From positions 1-63,865 of the forward strand of contig NZ_AZEZ01000003.1 of NCBI RefSeq assembly GCF_001434275.1: a stretch of 63,865 bases of DNA, written 5' to 3'. The position numbers and the translations under genes were made by a program. The notes beneath the pieces are model-generated. The model saw only the letters and a list, made by a program, of their open reading frames with translations, did not search any database and was not told the DNA's origin. Shown piece by piece: positions 36,228-47,000 of this stretch (the stretch's first letter is position 1; each line of letters begins with the position of its first letter). The stretch is from Companilactobacillus mindensis DSM 14500 (GTDB taxonomy: Bacteria > Bacillota > Bacilli > Lactobacillales > Lactobacillaceae).

Positions 36228-36533
36228 TTTTAACCACTCCTATTGGATATACCGATTTTTTAAAGGTCACTAATAAACGTTATTAATATACTGTTCTATT
36301 AATAATATGATAATAATACCAATTCCATGTATTAGTGTCAAATATTTTCATTGCCCAGTGTAAAAATAAGAATATTTGCTACAAATTTTATTGTATAGGA
36401 AAATTCTATCATAATAAATGAAAATATTAGCAATTTTAATTTGACTTCTTAATCATTAACCGTTAAATTATAAGTACGAACGAACATGAATATAAAAATA
36501 ATAATTGTTCGTAATTAATGAGGTGTATATTAA
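36228..36533. promoter_or_regulatory. divergent glnA/guaC promoter region with PurR-like box pair
   Basis: 306 gene-free, AT-rich bases. ACGAACA (36480-36486) and TGTTCGT (36506-36512) form an inverted pair 19 nt apart, upstream of guaC, resembling paired CGAA boxes of PurR in Gram-positives. Promoters for both genes must lie here. No guanine riboswitch core was seen. Confidence 0.4.
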
Positions 36534-37511
36534 ATGCAAGTATTCGATTATGAAGATATTCAACTAATTCCGAATAAATGTATCGTCGATAGTCGTTCTG
36601 AATGTGATACAACTATTAAATTTGGACCAAAAACTTTTAAGATCCCTGTTGTTCCTGCAAACATGCAAACGATCATTGATGAAAATTTAGCTGAAAAACT
36701 AGCTGCTGATGGTTACTTTTACGTCATGCACCGTTTTGCTCCCGAAACTAGAGTTGCCTTCATTAAAGATATGAACCAAAAGGGTCTCTTCACTTCGATC
36801 AGTGTCGGTATCAAAAAAGAAGAATTTCAATTCATCGACGAACTCGTTGCCGAAGGTCTCAAGCCAGACTATATCACGATCGACGTCGCTCACGGCCACA
36901 GTGACCGCGTTATTCAAATGATCAAATATATTAAACAAAACCTCCCCGAATCTTTCCTTATCGCTGGTAACGTCGGTACACCTGAAGCTGTCCGTGAACT
37001 AGAAAACGCCGGTGCCGATGCAACTAAAGTTGGTATTGGACCTGGTAAAGTTTGCATCACTAAATTAAAAACTGGTTTTGGTACTGGTGGTTGGCAACTA
37101 GCTGCTATCAGATTGTGTGCTAAGGCTGCTAGCAAACCTATTATCGCTGACGGTGGCGTTAGAAACGATGGCGACATTGCTAAATCGATTCGCTTTGGTG
37201 CCGATATGGTCATGATTGGTTCTCTTCTCGCTGGTCACAAAGAATCTCCCGGTAAAATCATCGAAAAAGATGGTCAAAAATTCAAAGCTTATTATGGTTC
37301 CGCCTCACAATTTCAAAAAGGCGAATACAAAAACGTCGAGGGAAAACGGATGCTCATCCCTTACAAAGGCGAAATCAAAGACACCTTAGAAGAAATGAAA
37401 CAAGATCTTCAATCTTCCATTTCTTATGCTGGTGGTAAAGATCTCAATTCGCTTCGCAAAGTTGACTACGTAATCGTTAAAAATTCTATCTACAATGGTG
37501 ATGTCTACTAA
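36534..37511 (+). CDS. guaC: GMP reductase
   Basis: A 325-residue IMPDH/GMPR-family enzyme that reduces GMP to IMP with NADPH. The catalytic Cys (C174) lies in [17 protein letters not shown], and [13 protein letters not shown] and [15 protein letters not shown] follow. No CBS pair is present, as expected for GuaC2-type reductases. GAGGTGTATATTAA precedes the ATG. Confidence 0.95.
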   Translation: MQVFDYEDIQLIPNKCIVDSRSECDTTIKFGPKTFKIPVVPANMQTIIDENLAEKLAADGYFYVMHRFAPETRVAFIKDMNQKGLFTSISVGIKKEEFQFIDELVAEGLKPDYITIDVAHGHSDRVIQMIKYIKQNLPESFLIAGNVGTPEAVRELENAGADATKVGIGPGKVCITKLKTGFGTGGWQLAAIRLCAKAASKPIIADGGVRNDGDIAKSIRFGADMVMIGSLLAGHKESPGKIIEKDGQKFKAYYGSASQFQKGEYKNVEGKRMLIPYKGEIKDTLEEMKQDLQSSISYAGGKDLNSLRKVDYVIVKNSIYNGDVY

Positions 37512-37521
37512 AAGTTCACCA

Positions 37522-37560
37522 AAAAGGACCTCGATTCCGATTGGAATTGAGGTCCTTTTA
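37522..37560. terminator. guaC terminator, GATTC-type
   Basis: AAAAGGACCTCGATTCC and GGAATTGAGGTCCTTTT pair with about 16 bp around GATT; T run follows. Confidence 0.85.
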
Positions 37561-37584
37561 ATTTGCAATAAACAGACATAATGT

Positions 37585-37868
37585 CTTGTTATCCAAAATG
37601 AGTTTTCCGGTTTGTTTCACTCTCCAAAACGAGTTACACAAGCTAGATTCCTGTGCATTGCTACGACTTAAAAATCACCCACCAAAATCGAGTGGCTAAT
37701 TTCCAAATCTAGGCAATTGCTCAGAATCTGACCGAGCTTGTTTCACCCTCTAAATGGGTTATACAAACCAACTTCCTGCGTTTTGCTACATCTCCCAAAT
37801 TACTCACAAAACCGGTGAGCAATTCGGGGGATTAAGCAAATACTCAGAAGTTAACCGGTTTGTTTCAC
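37585..37868 (-). repeat. A/B structured interspersed repeat, locus R1
   Basis: On the minus strand this reads A (37868-37747), B (37746-37621), then a reduced A' (37620-~37585). Each full unit is 122-126 nt and starts with GTGAAACAA. A and B fold into the same nested hairpin. It lies 3' of the GT2 gene at 38145 and in the same direction. The flanking stretches up to 38144 hold only a terminator. Confidence 0.85.
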
Positions 37869-37957
37869 CCTCTAGTTTGTGAAATAATCATCTTTTATAA
37901 TCGATGAATCAAATAATTTTATAAAAAAGCATAATCGTTTTTTTGGAGCAAAGAAAA

Positions 37958-37995
37958 AAGAAGTTGACGACTGGGTGTTCGTCAGCTTCTTTTAA
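37958..37995. terminator. bidirectional terminator
   Basis: AAGAAGTTGACG and CGTCAGCTTCTT form a 12-bp stem (one G-T), with A and T runs outside. It ends the GT2/GT39 operon on the minus strand. Confidence 0.8.
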
Positions 37996-38144
37996 TGAAT
38001 GGGATAGTTCATGTTCAATTTGATGCCAGAAGTTGTCCATCAAACAACTTTTGTAATCATCAAATTTACCATTACTTTAACACATAAACTATTATTTAAA
38101 AAGTGTGAAAACTTTTCATATATAAAACAGTAATTTTAATTTTA

Positions 38145-39113
38145 TTAATTATTTATTTGTCGAGCGCTGAAATCATGAATACCCTTGTTTCGAGCCTCAA
38201 ATCCTTCAGTTTTGCTGACAATATATCTAGGGCGATTATTAACTTGGTCTAATACTCGGCCCAAGTAACTTCCCAATATGCCAATCGACAGCATCAACAA
38301 GCCCAATGTGAACAATAAGATAGTTACACCAACAGATGCTAGTGAATAGTTGCTAGTTACGATCAAATATCCTAGTGAGAAGACTCCACTTGCCAAAGGC
38401 AAAATCGAAAAGATATTAACGACTTGCAAGGGTTTCATTGAAAATGATGTGATACCATCCAAAGCTAGTTTGACCATTTTAGAAAGTGGATATTTGGTTT
38501 CACCGGCAATTCTTTCTTGACGATGATATTTTACGCTCGTCTGTCTGAAACCGATCCAAGTAACTTGTCCTCTGACAAAAGGATCTTGCTCGTGCAATTT
38601 CATCAACTGATTGACAGCTTTACGGTCCATCAGGCGAAAGTCTCCTGTATCAAGGGGCATATCGATCGTGGCTAGTTTGCGGAAAGTCCGATAAAACATC
38701 TTCGCTGTAAATTTCTTAAAAAATGTTTCACCGTCCCGTTGCATTCTCTTGCCGTAGACGATCTCGTACCCTTCGTGCCATTTCTCAATCATTTGGGGAA
38801 TAACTTCAGGTGGATCTTGCAAATCGGCATCCATTACAACGACAGCATCACCCTTGGTATATTCTAGGCCAGCTGTGATCGCCAACTGATGTCCAAAGTT
38901 ACGAGAGAACTCGACTAATTTAATATTGGAATGTTGAGCGATAGCCTGGTTGATGATGGCGACTGATTTATCTTTGGAACCATCGTCAACGAAAATCAAC
39001 TCATAACTTTCCTCTTGTTGTTCAATATAATTTAATAACGTATCAATTGTAGCTTGAATACCAGCCTCTTCATTAAAAACTGGAAGGACAATCGATATTA
39101 ATTGATTTTTCAT
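38145..39113 (-). CDS. GT2 undecaprenyl-phosphate sugar transferase (YkcC/GtrB-like)
   Basis: A 322-residue GT2 enzyme of DPM1/GtrB type: LISIVLPVFNEEAGIQATID, FVDDGSKD, VVVMDADLQDPPE, and two C-terminal membrane helices (about 230-255 and 263-290). It is expected to load a sugar onto undecaprenyl phosphate on the inner face. The product would be used by the GT39 enzyme encoded just upstream. An ATG at 39113 is preferred; an upstream TTG at 39119 is weaker. Confidence 0.87.
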   Translation of the reverse strand: MKNQLISIVLPVFNEEAGIQATIDTLLNYIEQQEESYELIFVDDGSKDKSVAIINQAIAQHSNIKLVEFSRNFGHQLAITAGLEYTKGDAVVVMDADLQDPPEVIPQMIEKWHEGYEIVYGKRMQRDGETFFKKFTAKMFYRTFRKLATIDMPLDTGDFRLMDRKAVNQLMKLHEQDPFVRGQVTWIGFRQTSVKYHRQERIAGETKYPLSKMVKLALDGITSFSMKPLQVVNIFSILPLASGVFSLGYLIVTSNYSLASVGVTILLFTLGLLMLSIGILGSYLGRVLDQVNNRPRYIVSKTEGFEARNKGIHDFSARQINN

Positions 39114-39135
39114 AAGCAAATGTTCCTTTCATTGA

Positions 39136-41589
39136 TTACTTATAAATACTTGATAAATCATAGAGGGTACCTGATTGACCAGGACCACCCATGCCGCCAC
39201 CTGTACCCATTGAAGGTGCGCCAGTTTTATTCGACTTCTTCATCTTCTTGAGTTGAGCTTTGGTTAATTTCTTCTTACCTGTTGGTGCTTTGGTTCCGGA
39301 TGGTTTTGTACCACTTGGTTTTGTACCGCTTGGCTTTGTTCCAGATGGTTGACCACTTGGGGCACCACTCTTAGATCCACTTGGTTTAGCCGGTGGAGTC
39401 GACTTGCTACTTGAAGCTGGATTAGTGCCGCTTGGAGCTTGTCCAGTTGGAGCCTCGGCAGAAGTTTTGCTCTTCGTCGATACTGTTACCGAACTAGAAT
39501 TATTCGTTTGGGTCGTGCTGTTTGATAAAGTAACTTTCTTAGCATGTTTCTTGATCCAGTTGACAATTTCAGTATTAGAACCACCAGTTTTACCACCGGA
39601 GTAGTAATACTTCAATTTGCCCTCTTTAACGAGTTTCTTAAATTGTTTCAACGTAATAGCTTTGTCAGTACCATTGAAACCACCCATTGCCATGACAGCT
39701 TTACCAGTCTTGATAATGTATGGTGCAGCGGTACTAGAATCATCAGTAGCAAATAAGTATTCTGCATTGCCTTGATGTTTTTCCAAATATTTGAGTAAGG
39801 TCGAGTCGACTTGGGAGTTACCCATGCCGCCACCGCCCATTGACGATAGTAAACTTGGTCCGGCACTAGGGATACCATCACTGGAACCAGCTAAAGTCGG
39901 TGTCAATGACCACCAAGTTGGGGCCAACATAACGATTATCAAAGCGGCGATTGGCCAAATTCGTTTATTCTTCAATTTGATTGCGATCCATGGCAAGACG
40001 AACAATGGAAGCGAGATGATGATTCCAGCTATCAACAATACCCAAGCAAGGGTTGGATAATAATCTGTTAAATACCAAGCTTGTAAGATACTTGTAGACA
40101 AAATGGAAATTGGCAACAACATTGCCCAAAGCGACTTTTCACGCCACTGTTTGATCATTGTGTAAATTCCGACACCAGCTAAAACTGCCATTGCGGGAGC
40201 TAGCATGATCGTGTAATAAGGGTGGAAGAAACTAGCGACTGAGAAGAAGCCAGCTACAGGTACTAACCATCCTAGCCAGAGCCAAAGTTCTTTTCTCTGA
40301 GCGTTTAGTGCGTACCATTTCTTCATCTTGGAACCTCTGAAGTAAGCGTAACTGGAAATAACTCCAAAGACCGCTAACAGCATCAGCCAACTGATCCGTG
40401 GTCCCAATTCTTTTTGAAGCAATCTGAACGGACCGGCTGTACCAATGTTGAAGGCACCACCACCGGCACCGCCAGTACCAGCTCCACCACCATTTTTAGA
40501 ACTACCTGGTCCACCATTCTTAGAACCAGTTGGCATTGTTGGCGCATTGCCTTTCTTAGAACCTGATGGTTTAGCTGGAGGATTACCACTAGCGGACTTC
40601 TTAGTACTACTTCCACTTGGTGGCGTTGGTGCGTTTGTTGATGATTTCGAACTTGATTTTTTAGTACCAGAAGGCGGAGTCATTGACTTACTGCTCTTCT
40701 TAGATGAACTGCCCATTCCTGGGAAAGCTCCACCAGTACCGGTAGTTTGACCTAACAAACGTTCAGTACCGTTATATCCAAAGGCTAATTCCAAAGCTGA
40801 GTTAGTTTCAGAACCACCTTCATAAGGACGACTGTTGGCATTAGTCATATCGACTGACAAGGGCCAAATCAAGGTGAAAACTGCTAAACAGATCGTCGCA
40901 ATTGACAAGTGAGCCAATTTTTTCTTCCAATTGAATTCGGCAGCTATCCAATAGTAGAGATACAAGGCCGGTAAAACCATAAAGGCTTGTAACATTTTGA
41001 TATTGAAAGAAAATCCGATCAAAGCAAATCCGATCCAAAGGTAACGTTGTTGTTTATTAGTTACCGCCTTTTGTACGAACCAAAATGACAACAGTAGGAA
41101 AAATACTAACGTAGCATCCATGTTGTTGGTCCGGGAGTCGGCTACTACGATCGGTGTTAAAGTCATGATCAAAGCTGAAATTCTGGCTGGGATACGACCA
41201 AACTTTTTAGCGACCATGTTGTAGATCAAGTAGACTGATCCAATCCCAAACAGAATCGATGGTAAGACGACACTCCAACCATGGACTCCAAAGATTTTGG
41301 CACTGATCGTCATAAACCAGAGTGCTACCGGTGGTTTATCAACTGTAATGAATCCGGCAGGATCAAAACTGGCGTACCAGAAATTTTTAAAACTTTTAGT
41401 CATACTGACGATAGCGGCAGTATAGAAGTTGTTGGCTTCCCCTGCTTCCCAAATGTTCCAGGCATACAAGAATGCTGCCAGAATGAGAATGGCTATCAGC
41501 CAATAGTCATATTTAATAGTTCTTAATTTATGGAAAAAACTCGTTCGTTCATTTTTTTGAACACGACTAGGTTCTTTTGATTCCATCAT
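39136..41589 (-). CDS. GT39 membrane glycosyltransferase (YkcB-like), with low-complexity inserts
   Basis: An 817-residue PMT/ArnT-type enzyme: about 12 membrane helices, first-loop motif ITVDKPPVALWFM, and a large extracellular domain. It uses lipid-linked sugar from the GT2 enzyme to glycosylate surface molecules. Two unusual inserts rich in Lys, Ser, Thr, Pro and Gly occur (about 285-380 and near the C-terminus), the second with PSGTK repeated four times. Such tails probably sit outside the cell. It is divergent from the two-component system and preceded by a small membrane peptide gene. Confidence 0.85.
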   Translation of the reverse strand: MMESKEPSRVQKNERTSFFHKLRTIKYDYWLIAILILAAFLYAWNIWEAGEANNFYTAAIVSMTKSFKNFWYASFDPAGFITVDKPPVALWFMTISAKIFGVHGWSVVLPSILFGIGSVYLIYNMVAKKFGRIPARISALIMTLTPIVVADSRTNNMDATLVFFLLLSFWFVQKAVTNKQQRYLWIGFALIGFSFNIKMLQAFMVLPALYLYYWIAAEFNWKKKLAHLSIATICLAVFTLIWPLSVDMTNANSRPYEGGSETNSALELAFGYNGTERLLGQTTGTGGAFPGMGSSSKKSSKSMTPPSGTKKSSSKSSTNAPTPPSGSSTKKSASGNPPAKPSGSKKGNAPTMPTGSKNGGPGSSKNGGGAGTGGAGGGAFNIGTAGPFRLLQKELGPRISWLMLLAVFGVISSYAYFRGSKMKKWYALNAQRKELWLWLGWLVPVAGFFSVASFFHPYYTIMLAPAMAVLAGVGIYTMIKQWREKSLWAMLLPISILSTSILQAWYLTDYYPTLAWVLLIAGIIISLPLFVLPWIAIKLKNKRIWPIAALIIVMLAPTWWSLTPTLAGSSDGIPSAGPSLLSSMGGGGMGNSQVDSTLLKYLEKHQGNAEYLFATDDSSTAAPYIIKTGKAVMAMGGFNGTDKAITLKQFKKLVKEGKLKYYYSGGKTGGSNTEIVNWIKKHAKKVTLSNSTTQTNNSSSVTVSTKSKTSAEAPTGQAPSGTNPASSSKSTPPAKPSGSKSGAPSGQPSGTKPSGTKPSGTKPSGTKAPTGKKKLTKAQLKKMKKSNKTGAPSMGTGGGMGGPGQSGTLYDLSSIYK

Positions 41590-41599
41590 TTAACTTCTC

Positions 41600-41692
41600 C
41601 TATCCTTGAATAACAATATTTATAAAGAAACAAATGATTGAATAGACTAAAACTGATAATAGAATTGGTTTTAATTGCATATTATTTTTCAT
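41600..41692 (-). CDS. 30-residue membrane peptide
   Basis: A 30-residue peptide (MKNNMQLKPILLSVLVYSII, then CFFINIVIQG) with one membrane helix. AAAGGAATTTGAACAG precedes the ATG and the gene lies just ahead of the GT39 gene in the same operon. It may be a small partner of the membrane glycosyltransferase; this is only positional inference. Confidence 0.5.
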   Translation of the reverse strand: MKNNMQLKPILLSVLVYSIICFFINIVIQG

Positions 41693-41808
41693 CTGTTCAA
41701 ATTCCTTTCTTAACGACAAGGACAAGATTAGCCAAACTAACTTAAACTTAGCTTAAATTAAAAATTATGCTTTATAATTATTACTAGAATTTACAAAAGG
41801 AGATTACT

Positions 41809-42510
41809 ATGCCAAATAATATAAGAATTTTAGTAGTCGAAGACGATCAGAACCTAGCCAACAATATTGCTTCCTTCTTGGCAGATTTTTCAGAAGTAGA
41901 TATTGAAAACGATGGCCTAAGTGGCAAGTTTGCAGCAACGGAGGATGTTTACGACTTAATTATTCTCGACATCATGCTGCCAGAAATGAATGGCTATGAC
42001 GTTTTAAAAAATATCCGCAACGAAAAAATCAACACTCCGGTTTTGATTTTGACTGCCAAAGCCGAGATCGATGACAAGATCCACGGTTTCAATCTGGGTG
42101 CCGACGACTATTTGACTAAGCCGTTTCACCGTGAGGAACTTCAGGCCCGTGTGAAAGCTCTGTTGAAACGTAGTGGCGTTCTAGCTGATGACTCCACGCT
42201 TAAAATTAGAAATCTAGAAGTCAATCTGAATAACCATGTGATCACTGCCAATGACGAACCAGTTTCTCTCAATGGCAAAGAATATGATTTATTAGTTTAT
42301 TTGTTACAAAATAAAAATACGATTTTGACCAAGGACCAAATTTTTGAACGAATTTGGGGGTTTGACTCCGACACTTCAATCACAGTCGTTGAAGTTTATA
42401 TGAGTAATTTACGTAAAAAACTTCGTCCTTCACAAAATGACAGCTTGATCAAAACTATTAGAAACGTTGGGTATATTTTCCAAGATGAAACCGAAAACCA
42501 GTCAAAGTAA
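41809..42510 (+). CDS. OmpR-family response regulator
   Basis: A 233-residue regulator: receiver with D54 in LDIMLPEMNG, K104 in LTKPF and acidic EDD, then a winged-helix (GKEYDLLVYLLQNKNTILTK; VEVYMSNLRKKL; IRNVGYIF). AAAGGAGATTACT precedes the ATG. It is divergent from the glycosyltransferase operon, which may be its target. Confidence 0.92.
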   Translation: MPNNIRILVVEDDQNLANNIASFLADFSEVDIENDGLSGKFAATEDVYDLIILDIMLPEMNGYDVLKNIRNEKINTPVLILTAKAEIDDKIHGFNLGADDYLTKPFHREELQARVKALLKRSGVLADDSTLKIRNLEVNLNNHVITANDEPVSLNGKEYDLLVYLLQNKNTILTKDQIFERIWGFDSDTSITVVEVYMSNLRKKLRPSQNDSLIKTIRNVGYIFQDETENQSK

Positions 42511-43807
42511 AATCACACGTCGCCAACAATTCAAACTCTTCTTGTCCATTATGGCTGCTTTTGCCATTCTCTTTTTGACCTTAGGAATCATCATTTTCAA
42601 TCTCTTTCAATCGTCGACGTATCGCAGTATCGATAAAGATATTAGAAACCAAGTCGTTTCGATTCAAAAGCAACCGAATATGGCCAAAAAGAAACTCACA
42701 CCAGATCCTCATGACCCTAATCGTTTCGACGACCAAAACAAAAAGCCGGATCCCAAGACCCCCTTTCAGGCTTCGATCTTAGTCTTCGATTCGTCAGGTA
42801 AACTCTTGAACAAATCCAGTTTGGGTAATCGCTATTCAGTTCTAAAACACATAAATTTAAATAAAGATAATGTTAATGTCAAACAAACTTTAGTTGTAAA
42901 GAATATGAATTTCCGTTCCATTTTAATAAAAGTTTCCAAAAAAAATAATAATCCAATGTATGCCGGCAATTATGTTTTGATCATGCAAAATATCGATACC
43001 CAGATCCAAGCAATCGATAATTTCAAGAAAATCTTGATCATTACGTTCTTCCTATTCTGGGTGATTGCCCTACTCATCTCGTACATCTTGGCACGGATCA
43101 ATATGTTGCCGATCGTCAAATCTTGGAAACAACAGACCGAATTCGTCAACGATGCGGCCCACGAGTTAAGAACGCCCTTGACTATTATTCAAGGAAAACT
43201 TGAATATATGCTGACTAAACCTAACCAGACGATTCTCGATGAAGCTGAAGCCATTTCCGTCTCTTTGGATGAAGTCAATCGTCTGAATTCCCTGACTAAT
43301 AACCTCTTAGTCTTAGCGCGTTCCGACTCAGCTACGACTAAGTACAACTTTGAATTGACTAAACCAGAGTTCTTTTTAAAAGACCCCATCGAGCCGTTCA
43401 AAGACATCATCAATTCTCAGTCAAAAGTCTTTCAAATCAATCTGAACTCACATCCCACCTTGAATTTGGACCGGGACAAGATAAAGCAGCTGCTGATCAT
43501 TTTGTTGGACAACGCCACGAAATATACGCCTAAAAATGGCACCATCAAAATTTACGATCAAGTTGAAGGCTCCAAATATCAATTTATCATCAGTGATACC
43601 GGTGTTGGTGTCCCTGACGATGAGAAAAACAAAATCTTTGGCCGTTTCTACCGAGTCGACAAATCCCGCAATACTAACAGTGGCGGCCACGGTTTAGGAC
43701 TAGCCATCGCTAAACAGATTGTCGGTTTACACCATGGACATATTTTTGTTCGTGACAACTTGCCTCATGGCAGTGAATTTGTAGTTGAACTTCCTATTAA
43801 ACATTGA
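42485..43807 (+). CDS. two-component sensor histidine kinase
   Basis: A membrane histidine kinase: two helices (about 25-45 and 188-208) around a ~140-residue extracellular sensor, then H-box FVNDAAHELRTPLTIIQG (His232 from the longer start), N-box LDNATKYTPKNG and G-boxes DTGVGVPDDEKNKIF and GHGLGLAIAKQI. It overlaps the regulator gene by 26 nt and is translated with it. The start could instead be a TTG at 42467. Confidence 0.9.
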   Translation: MKPKTSQSKITRRQQFKLFLSIMAAFAILFLTLGIIIFNLFQSSTYRSIDKDIRNQVVSIQKQPNMAKKKLTPDPHDPNRFDDQNKKPDPKTPFQASILVFDSSGKLLNKSSLGNRYSVLKHINLNKDNVNVKQTLVVKNMNFRSILIKVSKKNNNPMYAGNYVLIMQNIDTQIQAIDNFKKILIITFFLFWVIALLISYILARINMLPIVKSWKQQTEFVNDAAHELRTPLTIIQGKLEYMLTKPNQTILDEAEAISVSLDEVNRLNSLTNNLLVLARSDSATTKYNFELTKPEFFLKDPIEPFKDIINSQSKVFQINLNSHPTLNLDRDKIKQLLIILLDNATKYTPKNGTIKIYDQVEGSKYQFIISDTGVGVPDDEKNKIFGRFYRVDKSRNTNSGGHGLGLAIAKQIVGLHHGHIFVRDNLPHGSEFVVELPIKH

Positions 43808-43811
43808 TAAT

Positions 43812-43843
43812 AAAAAAATCATTCTTAATTGAATGATTTTTTT
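43812..43843. terminator. bidirectional terminator after the histidine kinase
   Basis: AAAAAAATCATTC and GAATGATTTTTTT form a 13-bp stem around TTAATT. Confidence 0.85.
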
Positions 43844-44013
43844 ATTAATTATATTTAAATATTGTATTTCTAAAGTAATGTTTAATATTTTTAATATTAA
43901 TTTTAATATTTTGCACTTCATTTTCCAAAAAAAGCACTTACATCTTTTGAATCAGATAAAAAAGACCTTCATGCTAAGATTTAAAAATCATTTCTTAGGG
44001 AGGCACTTTTTTT

Positions 44014-46995
44014 ATGAGAAGAAAAAACATAACCCTAATATGCTTAACTACCACCTTTTTAAGTCTATTACTCTTATGCTTTATAAAAACTACCACCATT
44101 CACGCTGAATCTATGACTTCTGCTGACGTTACTGAATTACATGAAAAAGATGACAAGCTTGAATTAACCGTCGACTACGAATTAGGATCTGACCAAACGT
44201 TGGTTTTTCAAACTAGCGAAAAAGATGTTATCGACTTTGACGCCTAAAAAAAAGAGCTGGGTTCAGAAAATGTTTCTGTTGATTCAGATAATCAAAAAGT
44301 AACAGTAAAATTAGCTCCTAGTGAAAGCAAGAATTTCAGATTAGCGATTGCTAATAATAAAGCCTTTAAATTAGAGGCTTTTAATGGCGATGAAAAATCC
44401 CTCTTTTATCAAACTTTCAATGAGGACGAACCAACTAGTCTAGATAAAAGAATGAATGACCCTGAACATGAAGATGATGAAGGTGCTGACAGTGGCTGGA
44501 TCAAAACTAAAGAACTACGTCTTAGTAAGGGACCTATTTTGAATCACAAAAATGGTTCAACCACTCAACCTTACCTTTACTTCGGTGATTACGAAATGGC
44601 TAAAGCCAATCAGACAATTGCTGATGCATATTCTCCTAAAGGAAAAGCACGTAAAAATAGCTTAACTGCTGCTAACTTTGCAGTTCTCTACTCTAGTCCT
44701 GGTGCAAGAATTGAAGATGGTCCCGAAGGTGATAGAAATCATATTTACACAAGTCACTATGGGGATAACCAAAAGGCCGATGAATTCTTTGAAAAACAAA
44801 ATATTGAAGATCGTCCCGTCGGTTCCCCAAATAGTTTCATATCTAATAATATTTATAATTCTGTTGTAAAAACCGACAATTGGTTGATGCCGGGGACTTC
44901 TGGTCCCGATAAAAATGGTTATAGTTTTGCTATGGCGGGTAAACCATCATTTTACTTCCGGGTAAACCCGATTACTGGATTTGAAGAACAACGAATGGTC
45001 TATTTGCAAAAAGCCTACCCTGTAGAAACTAACAATCGTGAAAATCGTAAGATTGAAACAACTATCACCCATAGTTTCAATTCAGCTGGAAAAGTTGTGA
45101 CTAAAATTGATTTTAAAAATGTTGGCGATCGGGTATTTAATAACTTCAGTGGCTTCTCCAGTCACGACCTGTCGCTCAACAAGGATGGTCGTGAAATCGA
45201 AAAAACCAGTCGTAAGTTATCAGCTCATGAAAAAGCACAATTAAATAAAATTGGAAATTATGTTCCTATGCGTTCTTTAGGTGGCGACCGCGGGATGTAC
45301 ATCGAATCAGGCAACAAAGAAGTTAGAACAAGTATCTTTACCAATTATCCCCAAGGTCCTAAAGCTTGGGCCGCTCGTTCGATTGGTAAATCATATCTGG
45401 CTACCAAGGGATTTATGCATACTATAGGGATTGGACCTCTCCTAGAAACTAAAGAAAGATACTATCCATGGAAGAGTGGAAAACCTCATTATATCAGCCA
45501 CATTCTCAATGTTATTTGGTTCTATAATTCAAGTACCAATCGTTACAATTCACCTTTCGTTCCCAGATATAAATTTAATGCTTTTGAAAACCAGCGTGAC
45601 CCTGGCGATAAAGGAACTTCTAATGCTCTTATTGCTGGAAAAAGACTCGGGGCTGATGAAAAAGAAGAACTCTGGGATGCCGGCTTGACTATGCGAACTG
45701 CCCCACAAGATCTATTACCCGAAAAAACTGTCTCCCTGGAATACGCTGCCCAGACTGATATCAATGATCAATCAGCAGTTCCAGTTATTGAACTAGACCA
45801 TCAAGGAACTCATGAAGACCCTGAATTAGTCATGGACATGTTTGATCACTTTACTATTAAGGGTTCTTGGTATGACTTTGACAGTAAATATACCACCATG
45901 AAATATTCAATTGACGATTCTGAATTCAAAAATGCTAAGGAATTATTCAAGGGCGTTCAAAAGGAATCCGACTTTGGTAAGATTCACGAATTCTCAATCG
46001 ATGATGGAATATCTATTAAGGACTTGAATCGCAAAAGAAATCACACTTTACGACTTCAAATGACGGACTGGGAAGATGAATATCACACTGAAGGGAATAA
46101 ATCTCGTATTAAAGAAACCGTCTTTCGATTTATTCAACCTGCTACTGATGTTCCACAAATCACTGTTACTTCTCCACATTCAACCCCTAATGATCCTCAC
46201 AATCCTTTTAATCATGCACTCGACATCAAAGGCGTTTGGAACGATGCTGACAGTGAAAAAATCAAGTCTATCACTTACTCAATTGACGGAGGCAAAGAGA
46301 AACCAGTTGAAACTAGCTTGGACAATCCAACTTTGAGTGCTTATAACAATTGGGAAATAAATGCTCTTGATATTAAGGAACATAACGATTTCGAGATCCA
46401 TAAGATTGATTTTAAAATCGTTGATCATGAAGGAAATATCGGTACCGATGAAATTCATTTTCAACATGAACCTGGGAGCATGTATTTAACCGCTCCAGAA
46501 AAAATTGATTTTGGTGAAATATCCGTTTCAAACGACTATGGTTCAAAGGTCAAACCAAAAATCACTCAGGGACGCGTTATATTAACTGATTTCCGCAAAA
46601 AGGATGCCACCCCTGCGGGAGTTTCACTGACGATGTCAAAATTTTACAAGAATGCTGATGATCCTAACGATGGTGACGATGATGATGAAGATGAAGATTT
46701 CAACGACAGTAATTCTGGTGGTGACAGCGAACTCACCGGTGACCCCGATCGAATGGCCAATGACAAAGAGCGACTGACTCATAGGACTTATTGGAAAAAT
46801 CAGCTAGTTAAGCCAAAGAATCTGATAATTGGCCAAACAAAACTCGGAGAACATCATGAGTGGGAACAAACCAGTGACTTCACTGATGATATATTGAATA
46901 ATCTTCGCCTCAATTTCAAAGCCAGTAAAACTGGCTCCACTCCTGGTAACTATGTCAGCCATTGGACTTGGCAAACCGTTGATTCCATTCAATAA
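44014..46995 (+). pseudogene. large WxL-like surface protein, interrupted by in-frame TAA
   Basis: The signal peptide (LICLTTTFLSLLLLCFI) and the first ~78 residues end at TAA in GCC TAA AAA AAA (44245-44247). The same frame continues KKELGSENVSVDSDNQKV and stays open to 46995, giving about 993 codons. The large part has Ig-like repeats (VPVIELDHQGTHEDPELVMD; PQITVTSPHSTPNDPHNPF), then a WxL-like end (MYLTAPEKIDFGEISVSN and WTWQT) with a very acidic loop (GDDDDEDEDF). AGGGAGGC lies before the ATG. A Gln codon CAA would repair it. The main part may be unsecreted or unmade as it stands. Confidence 0.82.
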
Positions 46996-47000
46996 ATAAT

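Noticed and set aside
36228-36533. guanine riboswitch or GlnR box in the glnA/guaC gap
   Set aside because: No purine-riboswitch core and no TGTNA-N7-TNACA match was seen.
39290-39370. short tandem DNA repeats in the GT39 gene as a separate element
   Set aside because: They encode the PSGTK repeats in frame and are part of the gene.
43850-44013. gene in the AT-rich stretch before the interrupted surface gene
   Set aside because: Only low-complexity frames; no binding site until the AGGGAGGC of the surface gene.
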